Notes under the pieces: model-generated
Database searches by the model: none
Told to the model about the DNA's origin: nothing
What the model saw: the letters and a program-made list of their open reading frames with translations, nothing else
DNA from: Zygaena filipendulae
Lineage: Eukaryota > Arthropoda > Insecta > Lepidoptera > Zygaenidae
Length of the DNA: 64,000 bases
NCBI GenBank assembly: GCA_907165275.2
Contig: OU015651.1
Span: forward strand, 15,460,501-15,524,500
Direction of reading: 5' to 3'
Shown: piece by piece, positions 12,301-24,300 of the stretch
Layout: each line of letters opens with the position of its first letter
Numbering within the stretch: position 1 is the first letter of the stretch
Program-made: the position numbers and the translations under genes

Positions 12301-15300
12301 TCGCCGCCCGGCCCGCTTCCCGCACTCCCCGCGCCGCCCCCCGCGGCCGGTCCCGCTGCCCCGCCAGCGCGCCCCGCCCCCGCCCGCAGCGCGCCGTTGC
12401 GCCCACGGATGGTGAGCGTCGCTAAAGCATAACGATCTTCATTGTCCACTTGAGTCGCCTGCAACCACGGAATGGCATTCAGGTTAAGAAATATTACTGC
12501 AAAAAAACAGCAAAGTGACCCGATTGAACCTAAATCACAAAAAGTTAACTAGAGTTCTTGCGCGAAATTCGAAAACCACGCGGGTGAGACTGCGGGGTTT
12601 TAAAAACGTGTATAGTTTTCGTGTAACGTAACCTTGATGACGACAGTGGCGGGCAGGTCGGCGTCGCGCAGCAAGGCCCCGGTGACGGCGACGGCGCCCG
12701 AGTCGCGGTCCACGGCCACCAGGTGGCGCAGGTCGCCCGTGGCCGCGTACTGCAGCGGCGCGTCGATGCCCGAGTCCTGGTCGCGCGCCACTATCCGACC
12801 GGGCTGCGTCTCCAGCACTGCACCCTGCGAATGAACGGTGAGACCTTCATCATAGTTATGATCCTAAGAAAGTTGGTTATGCTTTCACACTTTAACTACT
12901 CAATGGATTATCATGAATGAGATAAAGACATTGAATTTGTAATCGACCAGCCAAGGTGGTCAAAGGGCTTAACTAATGGTGAATGATGGTGGATAGGAAA
13001 CCAACTCTATGACTCTAAAGGCATTTACCAAGAAAGTGCGCTATAGGCCGATCATGATAAAATTTTGCAAACAGGTTGTCAGCGGTACAGAAAAGGACAT
13101 ATAGAGTATCTTGGAATGCGGTTGGAAACCGCGAGGAACAGCTAAGAAATAAAAGGATTAAGTCCAGTGTTTAACCAAGTACTGACCTCAGTGGCGTGTT
13201 CCGGCAGCACGGCGGAGTAGTGGTCGTGCTCGAACTTGGGGTTCTGGTCGTCTGCGTCCAGCACGGTGACGTGCAGCGCTGCGTCGCTGTAAAGCGGCGG
13301 CCGCCCACCGTCCGCGGCGCGCAGCCACACCGTAAAGTTGCGCGCCGACTCGTAATCCAGCGGCTTGTTCAGGATCAGGGCACTGTCCAGCTCGTTCGGG
13401 AACGTGAAGTGCTCCTGGAAGGACGGTTCATTGAGACATTGTTAAGAATAGTATGAGAAAATTCAAATGTTGAACTCCTTGTTCGTAAAGAAAAAACATA
13501 CCTATATTAATATCTCGATCTTAGATATTTCCTAGTTCAGTCAGGACCATACATCAGTAAAGTTGTCAAACTTGGTGTCTCACTAGAAATAAAAATAACT
13601 GATACCTATTGGCATTGCTAGGGATTTTATCTAGGGGAAACAGCCGTCCAGCAGAACGTGTGACGTGTGGTATGTTTTAATGCCTTATAGCGTACCTACT
13701 AAACTAAACTACTATAAACTGGATCAGAGACGTTAGACTATCTCCATGCCTATGCTGGTAGGTACCAGCGGATGGCGGATGGTGAGTTGATGTTTTGCAT
13801 GTACGGTCGTACGCTGTGCGGACCGAGTTGATCAGCGGTGGTCATTGCCCTTTCTTGACCTCCTCCCTCCTATAGCTACGCCTATTCCGGATGCCAGATG
13901 TTGTTGTAGGTAAAGGTAGATGGTAGATGATGCGGGCCGAGCAGTACGCTGTAGACTGTAGTGCACGGTGACATAAGCCGGGCTGATCAGCGGCGGTCAT
14001 TGTTCTTCGTTGACCTCCTAGCTACTCTATGCTGGTACCAGCGGATGGCGTTGAGTTGTAGGTAAAGGTGTGTATGGTGTGTGTAGGCGGTACGTACGCT
14101 GTGCGGGCCGGGCAGCACGCTGTAGCGCACGGTGGCGTGCGGGCCGGGCTGGTCGGCGTCGGTGGCGCGCGCCGCCAGCAGCACGCGCGCGCCCGCCGCC
14201 GTCAGCTCGGACAGCCGCGCGCGGTACGGCGCGCCCGCCCACTGCGGCGCGTTGTCGTTCACGTCCCACACGCGCACCGACACCGGGATTATGAAGCTCT
14301 GCTCGACACGCACACACACACACGCACGGTCGCTATAACACTCGATAGATCCAAGTAATGCTGTGACGTATCGATAGCACAAGGAAACTGTGGAGGGCGG
14401 ACGTTTTGGGTGCGCAAATTCAGTGACGCGCCGACTATGGTCATTGGTCAGTGCCTGTGTGTAAATCCAGGAAACTGCCGCTTTGAACCACTTTGATATC
14501 ATTTGGAAAAATTGTTAAAATAAAGTTTATAAGTTTAGTTTATAAGTTTATTTAACCACAAAACATTTTTACAAAATACAACTTGAACAAATACAAACTT
14601 CAATATTGTAAACTATTTATGGAAGACTGGAGGTTAAACTAGGCAATGCCTGTATTTCAACCCTCCAGGTCTCCGTGCCTTAGCTTAGTACATAATTAAT
14701 GTAGTGCGTATGTAATAGTGCGGATGAGTGTGTACGTTGCTGTGTGTTTGTGTAAATGTGAAACTGTGTAAATTTGCGAGAACTTAGTTAGCATAGTACA
14801 TTTGTAAGAGGTCTTCTGTTTCATTGTAGCCTAGAGTGGCCAGCCAAGTTTTAAGTTTCTGTTTCATTTCATATCCATTTAATTGGTAAAAGTAATGGAA
14901 TAAAAAGTTTTAAAAGTGCTCTTTTTGAGGTATGTGTTGAAAACTAATTTCAATATTAATAATCATGCATGCTACTATGCTTTCTGCAATTTATCTGACT
15001 CCTGTATGCGAAGCAAACATTGCACCCAGACGCGGCTCAGTATACTATATGTAATTATTTGACTTTGATACCAACGTCAGCACCAGAGAAGATGTTGGCA
15101 GACCTACGACAATTCATGGAATGGCACAAAGTTAGCGGGGGCAGACAGCTTCATTGAATTTAGTGCAAAAGGTATTTGTGGCGATTCAAACCCAGGAGTG
15201 ACTAGGGCGGGCTATTTGGTTGAGTTGACGCCGGTCACTCGTAGTGGTTGGTGACTCACGGGGTCGGTGGTGCCGCGGCGGTCGCAGCGCACGTTGACGT

Positions 15301-18300
15301 ACACGTTGGAGGGCCCCAGCCGGTCCTCGCGGTCCAGCGCCCGCAGCAGCGTCAGGTTCTTGGTGCCGGGCGCCACGCCCACCGCCACCGCCGCGCCGCG
15401 CTCCTGCAGCCGCAGCGAGATGTCGCCCGACGGGCTCGGGTCGCCGTTCACGCTCAGCGTTCCTGCGACGACCACGGAACAGATAGAAGGGACATCAGCT
15501 CAGTACGGAAACAAATGGAAAACCAGTGTCGCCGGTGATTTCGGCATTTATCACCCACAAAATTTTTTGTTAACATAACGAAACGCCATCAGGTTACGTT
15601 TTTACGTATTCACTGTTTTCAAAATTCACTGTTTCAGGAATATTGTGGAAAATAGACCTACTACCTACCTAGACCTGGGATGCCAGCGAAATAAATTTTA
15701 GCATTTATTTTGCTCTCCTGTCGTCTCTAGTTAATTTATTTTCTCTGTGCCGAAAACATCCACGGAGTATCGACTTGACGAATAATAAACATACCTACAG
15801 TTACTTTCTTGTTCCTAAATCCTAATATCTATATCAGATGTAGGTAGACCACAAGTCACAACCTATACAAAATCGCAAGATTTTTTATTTCAATTTCAAT
15901 ATTATTTTACGCTTAAAATACCATGTAAGTTAAGTTGTTGAGAAGACGCCTATCGTGCCATCGGTAACGAATCGATTAATTTACAAATCTGTTTTAAATA
16001 AAGCGATCTCACCTATGACGCTGCCGACGGGCGTGTCCTCGCTGATGAAGAAGCTCTCCACGGCGCCGCCGTTCATCAGGTAGCATCGCCCGTCTTGGAT
16101 GGCTGGACGGGAGTAAGACAAACGGGTTTTAGTTCGTTTAAAAAAAAAATCTAAAATTATTTATTTATTTATTTATTCAGGAAAACATTCTTTATAATTA
16201 TAACAGCTACAGCTACAGCTATAAATATAACAAAACTGATACACAATACATTCGCCAAAACAGTTTTACAAATAATTAATACATTAAAATATTGAGTTAT
16301 TCGTAATTAAAATATTGCTGTGTCTACATTTCTACATTAATTTATAAGATTGATGTACCTACTGTGTGTAGTGCTGTGTGTATTTCCTTTAAGGCATATT
16401 TTATTCTATTGTTATTTAAAAAAAAAAAGAAAATTTACAAAACACATTATCTTTTAAATTACTTACGCAACGGATTTCGGTGCGATTCACCTAATCTTTT
16501 ACAAAACTTCTTCCGGAAGGTTTATGCAGGTTTATATGGTTTTATAACTTTATGAGTTCAAGTATGTACTGATTAAGTTATGTAGGTACCAAGTACTCGA
16601 GGTAATCCTGTAATTCGTGCGGTTAAAACCGCAGAGCACAGCTTGTACGTAAAAAACATAAAATAATGCTTGCTAAGTACGTAGATAAAATAAAACAATG
16701 GTTACCTTACCTACCTAATTACTAAATAATGGCAATTGTTTATTGCGTCTAAGTGATTTCCGTCATTCTATAAAAATCAATAAGTACTTCCAAGTCACCT
16801 AGGTAATAACTGAAAGCACTCAAGCTTCCGGTTTCAATCCTAAGTGGATCAGTGATCTAAAAGAACCTCGTTTTATTTATCGTTCACTGAAGACTTAGGT
16901 CCGCGGTATTAGGTATTTACCCAATAATGCGATTAACAGCCCACTTTACTGTCGAAGGTAATGTAACTGAAACACCTCGATAGATTTTGAGTTCAATCAC
17001 ATCTAATTGTAGGTACATGTTATACTCGATTCTATTTAGTTTGTTTTGAAACGAATGATTGTAATCATCAATACATTTTTATCCACCTACCCTAATGGCG
17101 TTTGGGGTGCAGAGACCGCGGGGGAGGTTACAGACTCTATTCCAAATGACACTTCCGAAACCCTGCACATTCTTATTTTAATAGTTATTTTTCATTGCAA
17201 TTTTTGAAGTGGATACTTCTTTGTTGGCGTGTTATCAAAAACTTTTATGTACTTCCTGGGACCTCGACATTAACTTTTGGAAAATTCTGATTAAGTATAG
17301 AATATTTTTAGTATATTATTAAGTAGGATATTATATATTAAGTAAGTATATTAGTATTTTATAAGTAAGTAGGCAAGTGTTTTTTTAAAACTATTTATCT
17401 ACAAGACAGACTAAAAATAAAATTTTGTTGACAAGTCCATTATACAATTATACAATATAAATATTGATACAATTTGTTTTCTTTGCCATTCCCAGTAAGT
17501 AGAGTGACCTTAAATCGTTTGTTAAGGCTGTAAATTGTTTGAGCTATCATTTAGATGGTTATGTCAGATGCGACACCAATAAGTCCTTTCGGGCTTAAGT
17601 GACTTGTATATTTGTTAATCTATTTGTTTTTTTGTAGTAAATAAATAAATACCTAAATAAAAAAAAAAATGTATGCAATGTGTGGTGAATAATGCCCTCA
17701 GGTGTGGACCGGTCACTTACCCCACGAGTCCGGCACATCTATCCAGGACACGGGGTGGGGGCGGCATTTCTAGCAAGGGGGTGGCAATTCTAGCAAGGGG
17801 GAATTTTAACGGCTTTGTTTTAAATATTGAACGTTTTTGAACCAGATTCACACAAACAATGTTTAGTGAGCTGTTTTTATCAAGTTTTATTATGAACAAA
17901 AAACCACGGCCACAACCACAGTTTTACAAGATTATCTTTATTTATGTAATTCTGATAATTTTACTGTTTGCGATTAGAATTTGTTTTTATTATAAGCTTT
18001 AGCAAACAATTTTCGTAGGTATCTATAAGTTTTCCGTTTTATGCAAATCATTTTTTAACCGACTTCCAAAAAGGAGGAGGTTCTATGTTCGATTGTATGT
18101 ATGTTTTTCAACCACTTTTTAGTATCCGATTGAGACGAAATTTGGCATAATATTATTTATGTGAAATCGGCGACCATGTAATATTATGGCACCATCGAGC
18201 TGATGTGATGATAGAGCCGTGTAGGGACACTAAGGACTGAAACTTTCTGGAGACACGTGATGTTTTAAAAAAATATATTTCTAGAAAAACAAATATTTCA

Positions 18301-21300
18301 ACTGACCTCTAAATAAGTCGATAAGATGTATAAAAAACACGATTTATTGCAATGGTATAAGTGCGAGTTGGGTTCAACTTAGCGTAGCGAATGTGGGCTC
18401 CAAGCAGCGGTTGCGAGTACGTCGCAGACCAATAACTTTCGGTGGATATACATATAATTTAAACACTGAGAGAGACTTAATGAGGTAAAATATATATTTT
18501 AATCACCAAAGAAACTCAAACCGAACAGGCCATGGAATCAACTCGTTTTTTCTATAAATTAATTTCAACAATTCGGCATCGCACATACCTAATATATGAT
18601 ACCTTCATAATAATTACCATCAAATAATTTAAGTTATAATAATTTTCATTATTTATTTCATTGTTCATTATAACACATCAGTTACCAAGAGAGCTAGGAA
18701 AGATTATGGACCTCAGTCTTACAATCTTACACATTTTTTCCTCCTCTTTCACCTGATTTCCCGTCGTTCGTATATTTTCTCGTAACATAGGTACTTGAGG
18801 TATAATATTACTTAAATAAACCTACACATGAAATTACCATCCATAGCTATTATCTCAGTTTTAGAAATCAACTTTCTCCCAACTTACCTACTACTTACTC
18901 ATCATCGTGATTTACGAAATTGAACCAAAACATTGCGTTTTTATTTTGGGTACGGCACAAGTCACGCACTTCATTCTTTGCCGTGGCTTCATACAGCTCG
19001 GGTAATATATGTACACAATAATTATGCTAGTAAATAGTAATTGCACGTGTGTGCGATGTATGGGTCGTGATGAGTCATCTTAGGTCACTCTACGTCCATT
19101 CACGGCTAAATGTGTTGTAAATTGCGTGGTAATGTAACTTATTATAATAGAGAAGGCGGCAAATAACTTTCTAATTTACTAAACAATTACAAACGACTAC
19201 ATTGCCACGTGATAATGCGTACTTACATACGTGTAAACAAAAAAGATCTACATAATACTAAATCAAAGTGCAACGTTTTCACTATTTACTTCAGATGCAA
19301 CTATGAAAATAACGTGTCATACAAAACAAATAAACATACCATAAGGGCGCTTAGACAGCAGAGTTTAGGCGGAAACACACTCGTGTGTCGGGTCGCATTG
19401 TGTCTTGTTGTGTCGCGACAGAAGCATATCTGTTTCATACGTTTAGTATTGTTAGAGAAGCGCCACAACAGAACGAGCCACAACACGACACAACTTACAA
19501 ATAATATGTCTTACCTACTAAAATACCTATGTATGAAACCGATATGCTTCTGTCGCAAGTCGCGACACAACATGACATGAAACTTAGTGTGTTTCCGCCT
19601 TTCCACGGATTGCGTTGGTACCACTGCACTGAGCAGATACAGATACATGGTATTTACATGTTCAAATTATCAATATTCAATATTTTGTTTGCATTAAATA
19701 TGATTGAATTCACTTACTGTAAGCTCCTTGCCCCCTTAGTTAAGTTGACATTGTATTGTCACGTGATCACGCAAAACTGGACTTTTCATTGGATAATTCT
19801 GCGTGGCCACGTGACCTGACAGGTTCTTGTCTTGATTTTCAATGCGTTGACAATTATACTCAGATTGTGAACTTGGCTAAGGGGGCTGATATAATATACT
19901 TACAACGAATTGACTGAAGGTTTGCGAGTGGTTTAACTACGATTTGCGATAAAGTGCTCGGGCACAAAGTGGGCAGTGAGCACTTACCGCGCGACTTTAT
20001 CGAGAGAGCTATGGCCGCGATGGGCGCGGGCGTGGGCGCGGGCGGCTGGCCCGGCTGCGACTTCGCTTCAGCGGACATTAAAAATTGTTAAAACTTTTTA
20101 TGCTAACAAATCTGGTTCTATGGTTCTTATCTATTTTATGTCCTTTTAAAACATAGGGCTCTCTAAAACTTGTCTAGCTTAGCTTGTGTTAATACTTGAA
20201 TAATAAGTCAAATTAATTCAATTTATTTGATAATATGATATTATCCTAAATTGAAAAATCTAAAACACGCAGCATAATTGAGCATAATAAATAGGTTCAT
20301 ACATAGTATGAAGAATATCTGCTTGAGGAATACAGATTTGCACACTTAACTCGTACCTACTTAATATCGCTTTTTGCTCATGCTCCATAACTAATTATGA
20401 AGGACGCAGCTTAAATCTCCTACACAGGATGTGCTTTTTGTAGTTTCTGTCATTTTAGAATTGATCGTAGCTATTAATTCAATTCCAAATCAATTCAAAA
20501 TTCAATTTCAATTCACGTCGAAATTGAGACGATAGACCAGACAGATAGAAAGGCAGGCAGAGGCCTACTACTGCCTCCTTAGCCAAGCTGACGTTCTATG
20601 ATCGTTAACGCTGTAGAAAACTAACCGCCGCACTCAGAGTCGACTTTAATGATTACTTAGTTAAGTATAGATTTTTAAAACAAAACTGCCGCAATGAGAC
20701 ATGTTCAATAAATTAATGTTAACCCGGCGGGAGTGTGGTGAAAAAATATTACATCGAGCATGTGGCGGGGTATGATATGCCCGAAAACAAAACTTCCTGT
20801 AGATCATTATTATTATCAATATCAAGTCAAATTATTATTTTATTTTATATTCCGTAATCCCCTAATATCATTATAAATAAAAAAACCAGTTTTATCAATT
20901 TAGTATAATATTTTTTATTATTAAAGTTAAGGTAGTGTTTTTGGTAACAAATTCAAAGTGCTCATTTAAAAAAGGCATCTATCTAATCTTATACTCTGAA
21001 ACCAAAAAAAAAAAACTGTGAAAACATAAACAACATGAGATCACAAATGAACAAAACTTGAGAAAATAAAGTTATCATTTAGGAAAAACTTAGGAACTAC
21101 ATTCAAAATCAGCACAGTCTTTGCAGGAAAATACAGCATGTTTAAGACAAATAGTCTTCCCATAGCTCGCACATTTATCTGTTTTGTTTTTCGATCTTTA
21201 CCGCGTGTACAGTCAGCACATCGAACATAACGTCCCGGAGCATTCTGGACAACCGATTGCAATGGTTCATTAATTTGTGATGATATTCTCTGCCGTATGT

Positions 21301-24300
21301 TTATGGGAATAATCTTTTGATCTGCCCGTTGTCGTAGATGTGCATATACCATACCCAGTCCCAAATTTCGAAGAAATTCCGTACGTTTAGTGGTTTTACT
21401 CACATTCTCTTGAAATATTATATTAGCATTGACAGCAGCCATATTCAGAACTCCATAAAAAGACACCTGGATCAATTATATTTTCTGGCCGATTTCGTAA
21501 ATTTGTACATGGCGCCTGCTTATACCATCTTTGACCATCTTTAGACTTGTAATAAGCTTGAGCAGATGAGCCAAGAGTACTTAGGGTTGAAAGAGGTATA
21601 TTATCAACCGAATCCTGATTGCTGCTACTTTCTAAACAGTCGTCACTTAGCTCTTGTTCCGCATCAGATTGCACGATGCGTTCACTGCAATGATCAGACA
21701 CATTTGTCAAGCTCGATGCATCGGAATTTTTTTCTAAAACGTCATATAACATAGACCTAAATCATGCTCCCACCCATGTTTGTTAAAAACCTAAAAAAGA
21801 CAAAAAATATTAAAATAGACAGAAAATGTCAATAACGAAACTCAAACGTTAGCTATGTGGCGGGGTATCACTCACCCCAGGTGCATGTGCGCACGTATAT
21901 CTCGAACGCCGGCTGGTGCAACACGTAGATCACACCACTATCCCCCCCCGGAGTTACTCAACTCCAGCTATACAAAACCGGTGAGACGTAAACGGTAATA
22001 ATAAAAAAATATGCATATAAAAACAAATGTATGGGTATGTGACACCCCACCACACTCCCGCCGGGTTAATTGGCATTTAACTAATTAAGTTACATCTCAT
22101 TAAACGCCAATTAATATTAATTTACTGAACGTCTCTGATTGCGGCAATTTTGTTTTAAAAATCTATACTTAACTAAGTAATCATTAAAGTCGACTCTGAG
22201 TGCGGCCGTAAGGGACGTATTGTCATGTCACGTGGTCGTGAAAAAACTGACTTTTGATTGGACAATTTTACCTGACCACGTAACACGACGATACGTTCCT
22301 CAGCTTTCTACAGCGTTACCGATCATTGTCAACTTGGCTAAGCGGGCAGATTAACAGATAGTTTACCTACACGCTGGTATAAAACTGGGTCAACAGTGCT
22401 AAATAACGTGCAGCAGTCAGTACTAAGTACCTATCACAATGGATTAATTAGAATGTTTTCGAACGGCAGGTGCGCAGTGACAGGCCGCCGCCGCCGCCGC
22501 CGCGCCCGGTCACTGGAGCACCGGAAGGCGGTCTCGCAATAAATCCCCTGGCCACTTCCGGCGCGGTTCCAATTCAAAATGGCCGCGAGGCGCGGGGAGA
22601 CGCTCTATACCGCTGGGGTCGACGCTCCTTATTACTAGTTAAGATATCGGAGTAACTTTCTATATTGTGTATGTTTAGGTTATGTTATCTACTTATGTTA
22701 TTTTATAGATTAACTTGGAGACTCAATGTAACGTTCATCTGAATATCATTAACCGCCGCACTCAGAGTCGACTTTAATGATTACTTAGTTAATTTTTTAA
22801 ACAAAACTGCCGCAATCAGAGACGTTCAGTAAATTAATGTTAATTGGCATTTAATTAGATGTAACTTAATTAGTTAAATGCCAATTGACATTAATTTATT
22901 AAACTTGTCTGATTGCGGCAGTTTTGTTTTAAAAATCTATACTTAACTAAGTAATCATTAAAGTCGACTCTGAGTGCGGCGGTAAGTATACAACAATTAA
23001 GTAAGTATCGTCGTGTCGTTGCAGCTCAATCGTAGAAGTCTCGTTTGATACATCGAGAATTCGATTCCACACCTACTTTATATTACCTATACAACTAGCT
23101 GTTCCCCGCGGTTTCACTCACGTTATTTTCGAAATTTCCGTGGGATAAAAAGTACCCTGTGTCACACACATCAGGAACACTATAGCTTCCTATAGGTAAG
23201 AGAAATTTTAGAATAGGTTAAGCAGTTTTTGAGTTTAAACTTTGAGTTAAAGAAAGAAACATCCGAAAAATTTAACTGAAAATATTGCGATCAAACAATT
23301 GGAAACAATTAAAAGCGTGTGTGAAGTCCATCAATGGGGATGTGGACTACTTTTGAAAATCAAAATTCTAATTACTCCGTCAGTTAGAAAATAAAAAAAA
23401 CAATAGACACGTATTTTTTGCTTTTTCAAATAATTTAAAATACACAGAGATAAAGCGCATTAAAGTTTAGGGTGTGTGCATCGACCACACAGCCCATAGA
23501 CGCCTAATGTTTGATTTTGCGTATTGAATGCATTCTGGCAACTAGCTGAGGTAAGAGAAGCGGGGTTGCAACGCCGTGATTGGTTAATTCAAGGCCACAC
23601 GCGCTAGTTACACGCCGTGATTGGCTAATTCACATTTATATCGGAACTATAAGTCTGAGGGGCTATTACATAACTTTTGTTTCTATCATTTTTCGGTTGC
23701 AATCAAAAACATGGCGGTTTTACGATTAAAAAATGTACTTTTTTACATCTACAATATCTAGCAATCAAACAAAATAAACATACTTCAAAAGTTGAAGCTG
23801 TCTAAACATGATTAATTGATCACAAAATCGCTATTTTTCTGATTGAAACTGAAATATGATAGCAACAAAAGTTACATAATAGCCCTGCAGATGTGTTGAC
23901 AGGAGCCATTCGCCTGTTATTAGGCGTCTATGGGCTGTGTGGTCGATGGGTGTGTGGGTCGTGACGTCACTAACCGCTAAAACCGCCATACAAACTGTCC
24001 TAATAGTGACGTCACGCGAAATTTCAACTCAATATATCGCCGTTATTTATTGATTACGTAAAAAATACGTGTCTAATATTTTTTAATAATCTACAAGACG
24101 GACTAAAAAATAAAAATTAGTCCACATGTCCATTGGGCCCACGTGGTGCTACGGCCCACACACCTTCTTCATTAGAGTAGGCGCCATTAAAAAACCATAA
24201 TAATATATATTATTATGCTACAATATTGGTTTATATTGATTGTCGGACTTGATAACAATTTTATACAAAAAAAAATATTGTAGATTTTGATTACGCTACA

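Larger units (their letters stand above)
20625..22208. repeat. MITE family B copy 1 (PIF/Harbinger-like), split by a piggyBac element
   Basis: Arms begin CCGCCGCACTCAGAGTCGAC and end with the inverse. Flanked by TAA at 20622-20624 and TAA at 22209-22211. The 3-bp TAA duplication is typical of PIF/Harbinger elements. The centre is interrupted exactly at a TTAA by 20723-22065; the uninterrupted form is at 22753. Confidence 0.8.
20571..22349. repeat. MITE family G copy 2, host of a three-level nest
   Basis: Outer ends are CTGCCTCCTTAGCCAAGCTG (20571) and the inverse ACTTGGCTAAGCGGGCAG (22349), with inner arms GTTAACGCTGTAGAAA and TTTCTACAGCGTTAC. Family B (20625-22208) sits inside it. Confidence 0.7.
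23340..24129 (+). repeat. MITE family A copy 2, host of a three-level nest
   Basis: Left end ATGTGGACTACTTTTGAAAA, right end AAAATTAGTCCACATG. It contains CACAGAGATAAAGCGCATT and the paired GTGACGTCA motifs. Interrupted at 23479-23948 by family D. Confidence 0.75.

Noticed and set aside
17715..17830. Minus-strand exon-like stretch with GTAAGTGACC donor and duplicated CCCCCTTGCTAG acceptors
   Set aside because: It lies in the first cadherin intron, but the possible frames either stop at once or leave in phase 2, which does not fit the next exon (phase 1). The acceptors are part of a 20-bp tandem duplication.
22470..22655. 61-residue plus-strand Pro-rich frame
   Set aside because: It arises from a (CCG)n run in a GC-rich block; no splice sites or conservation evidence.
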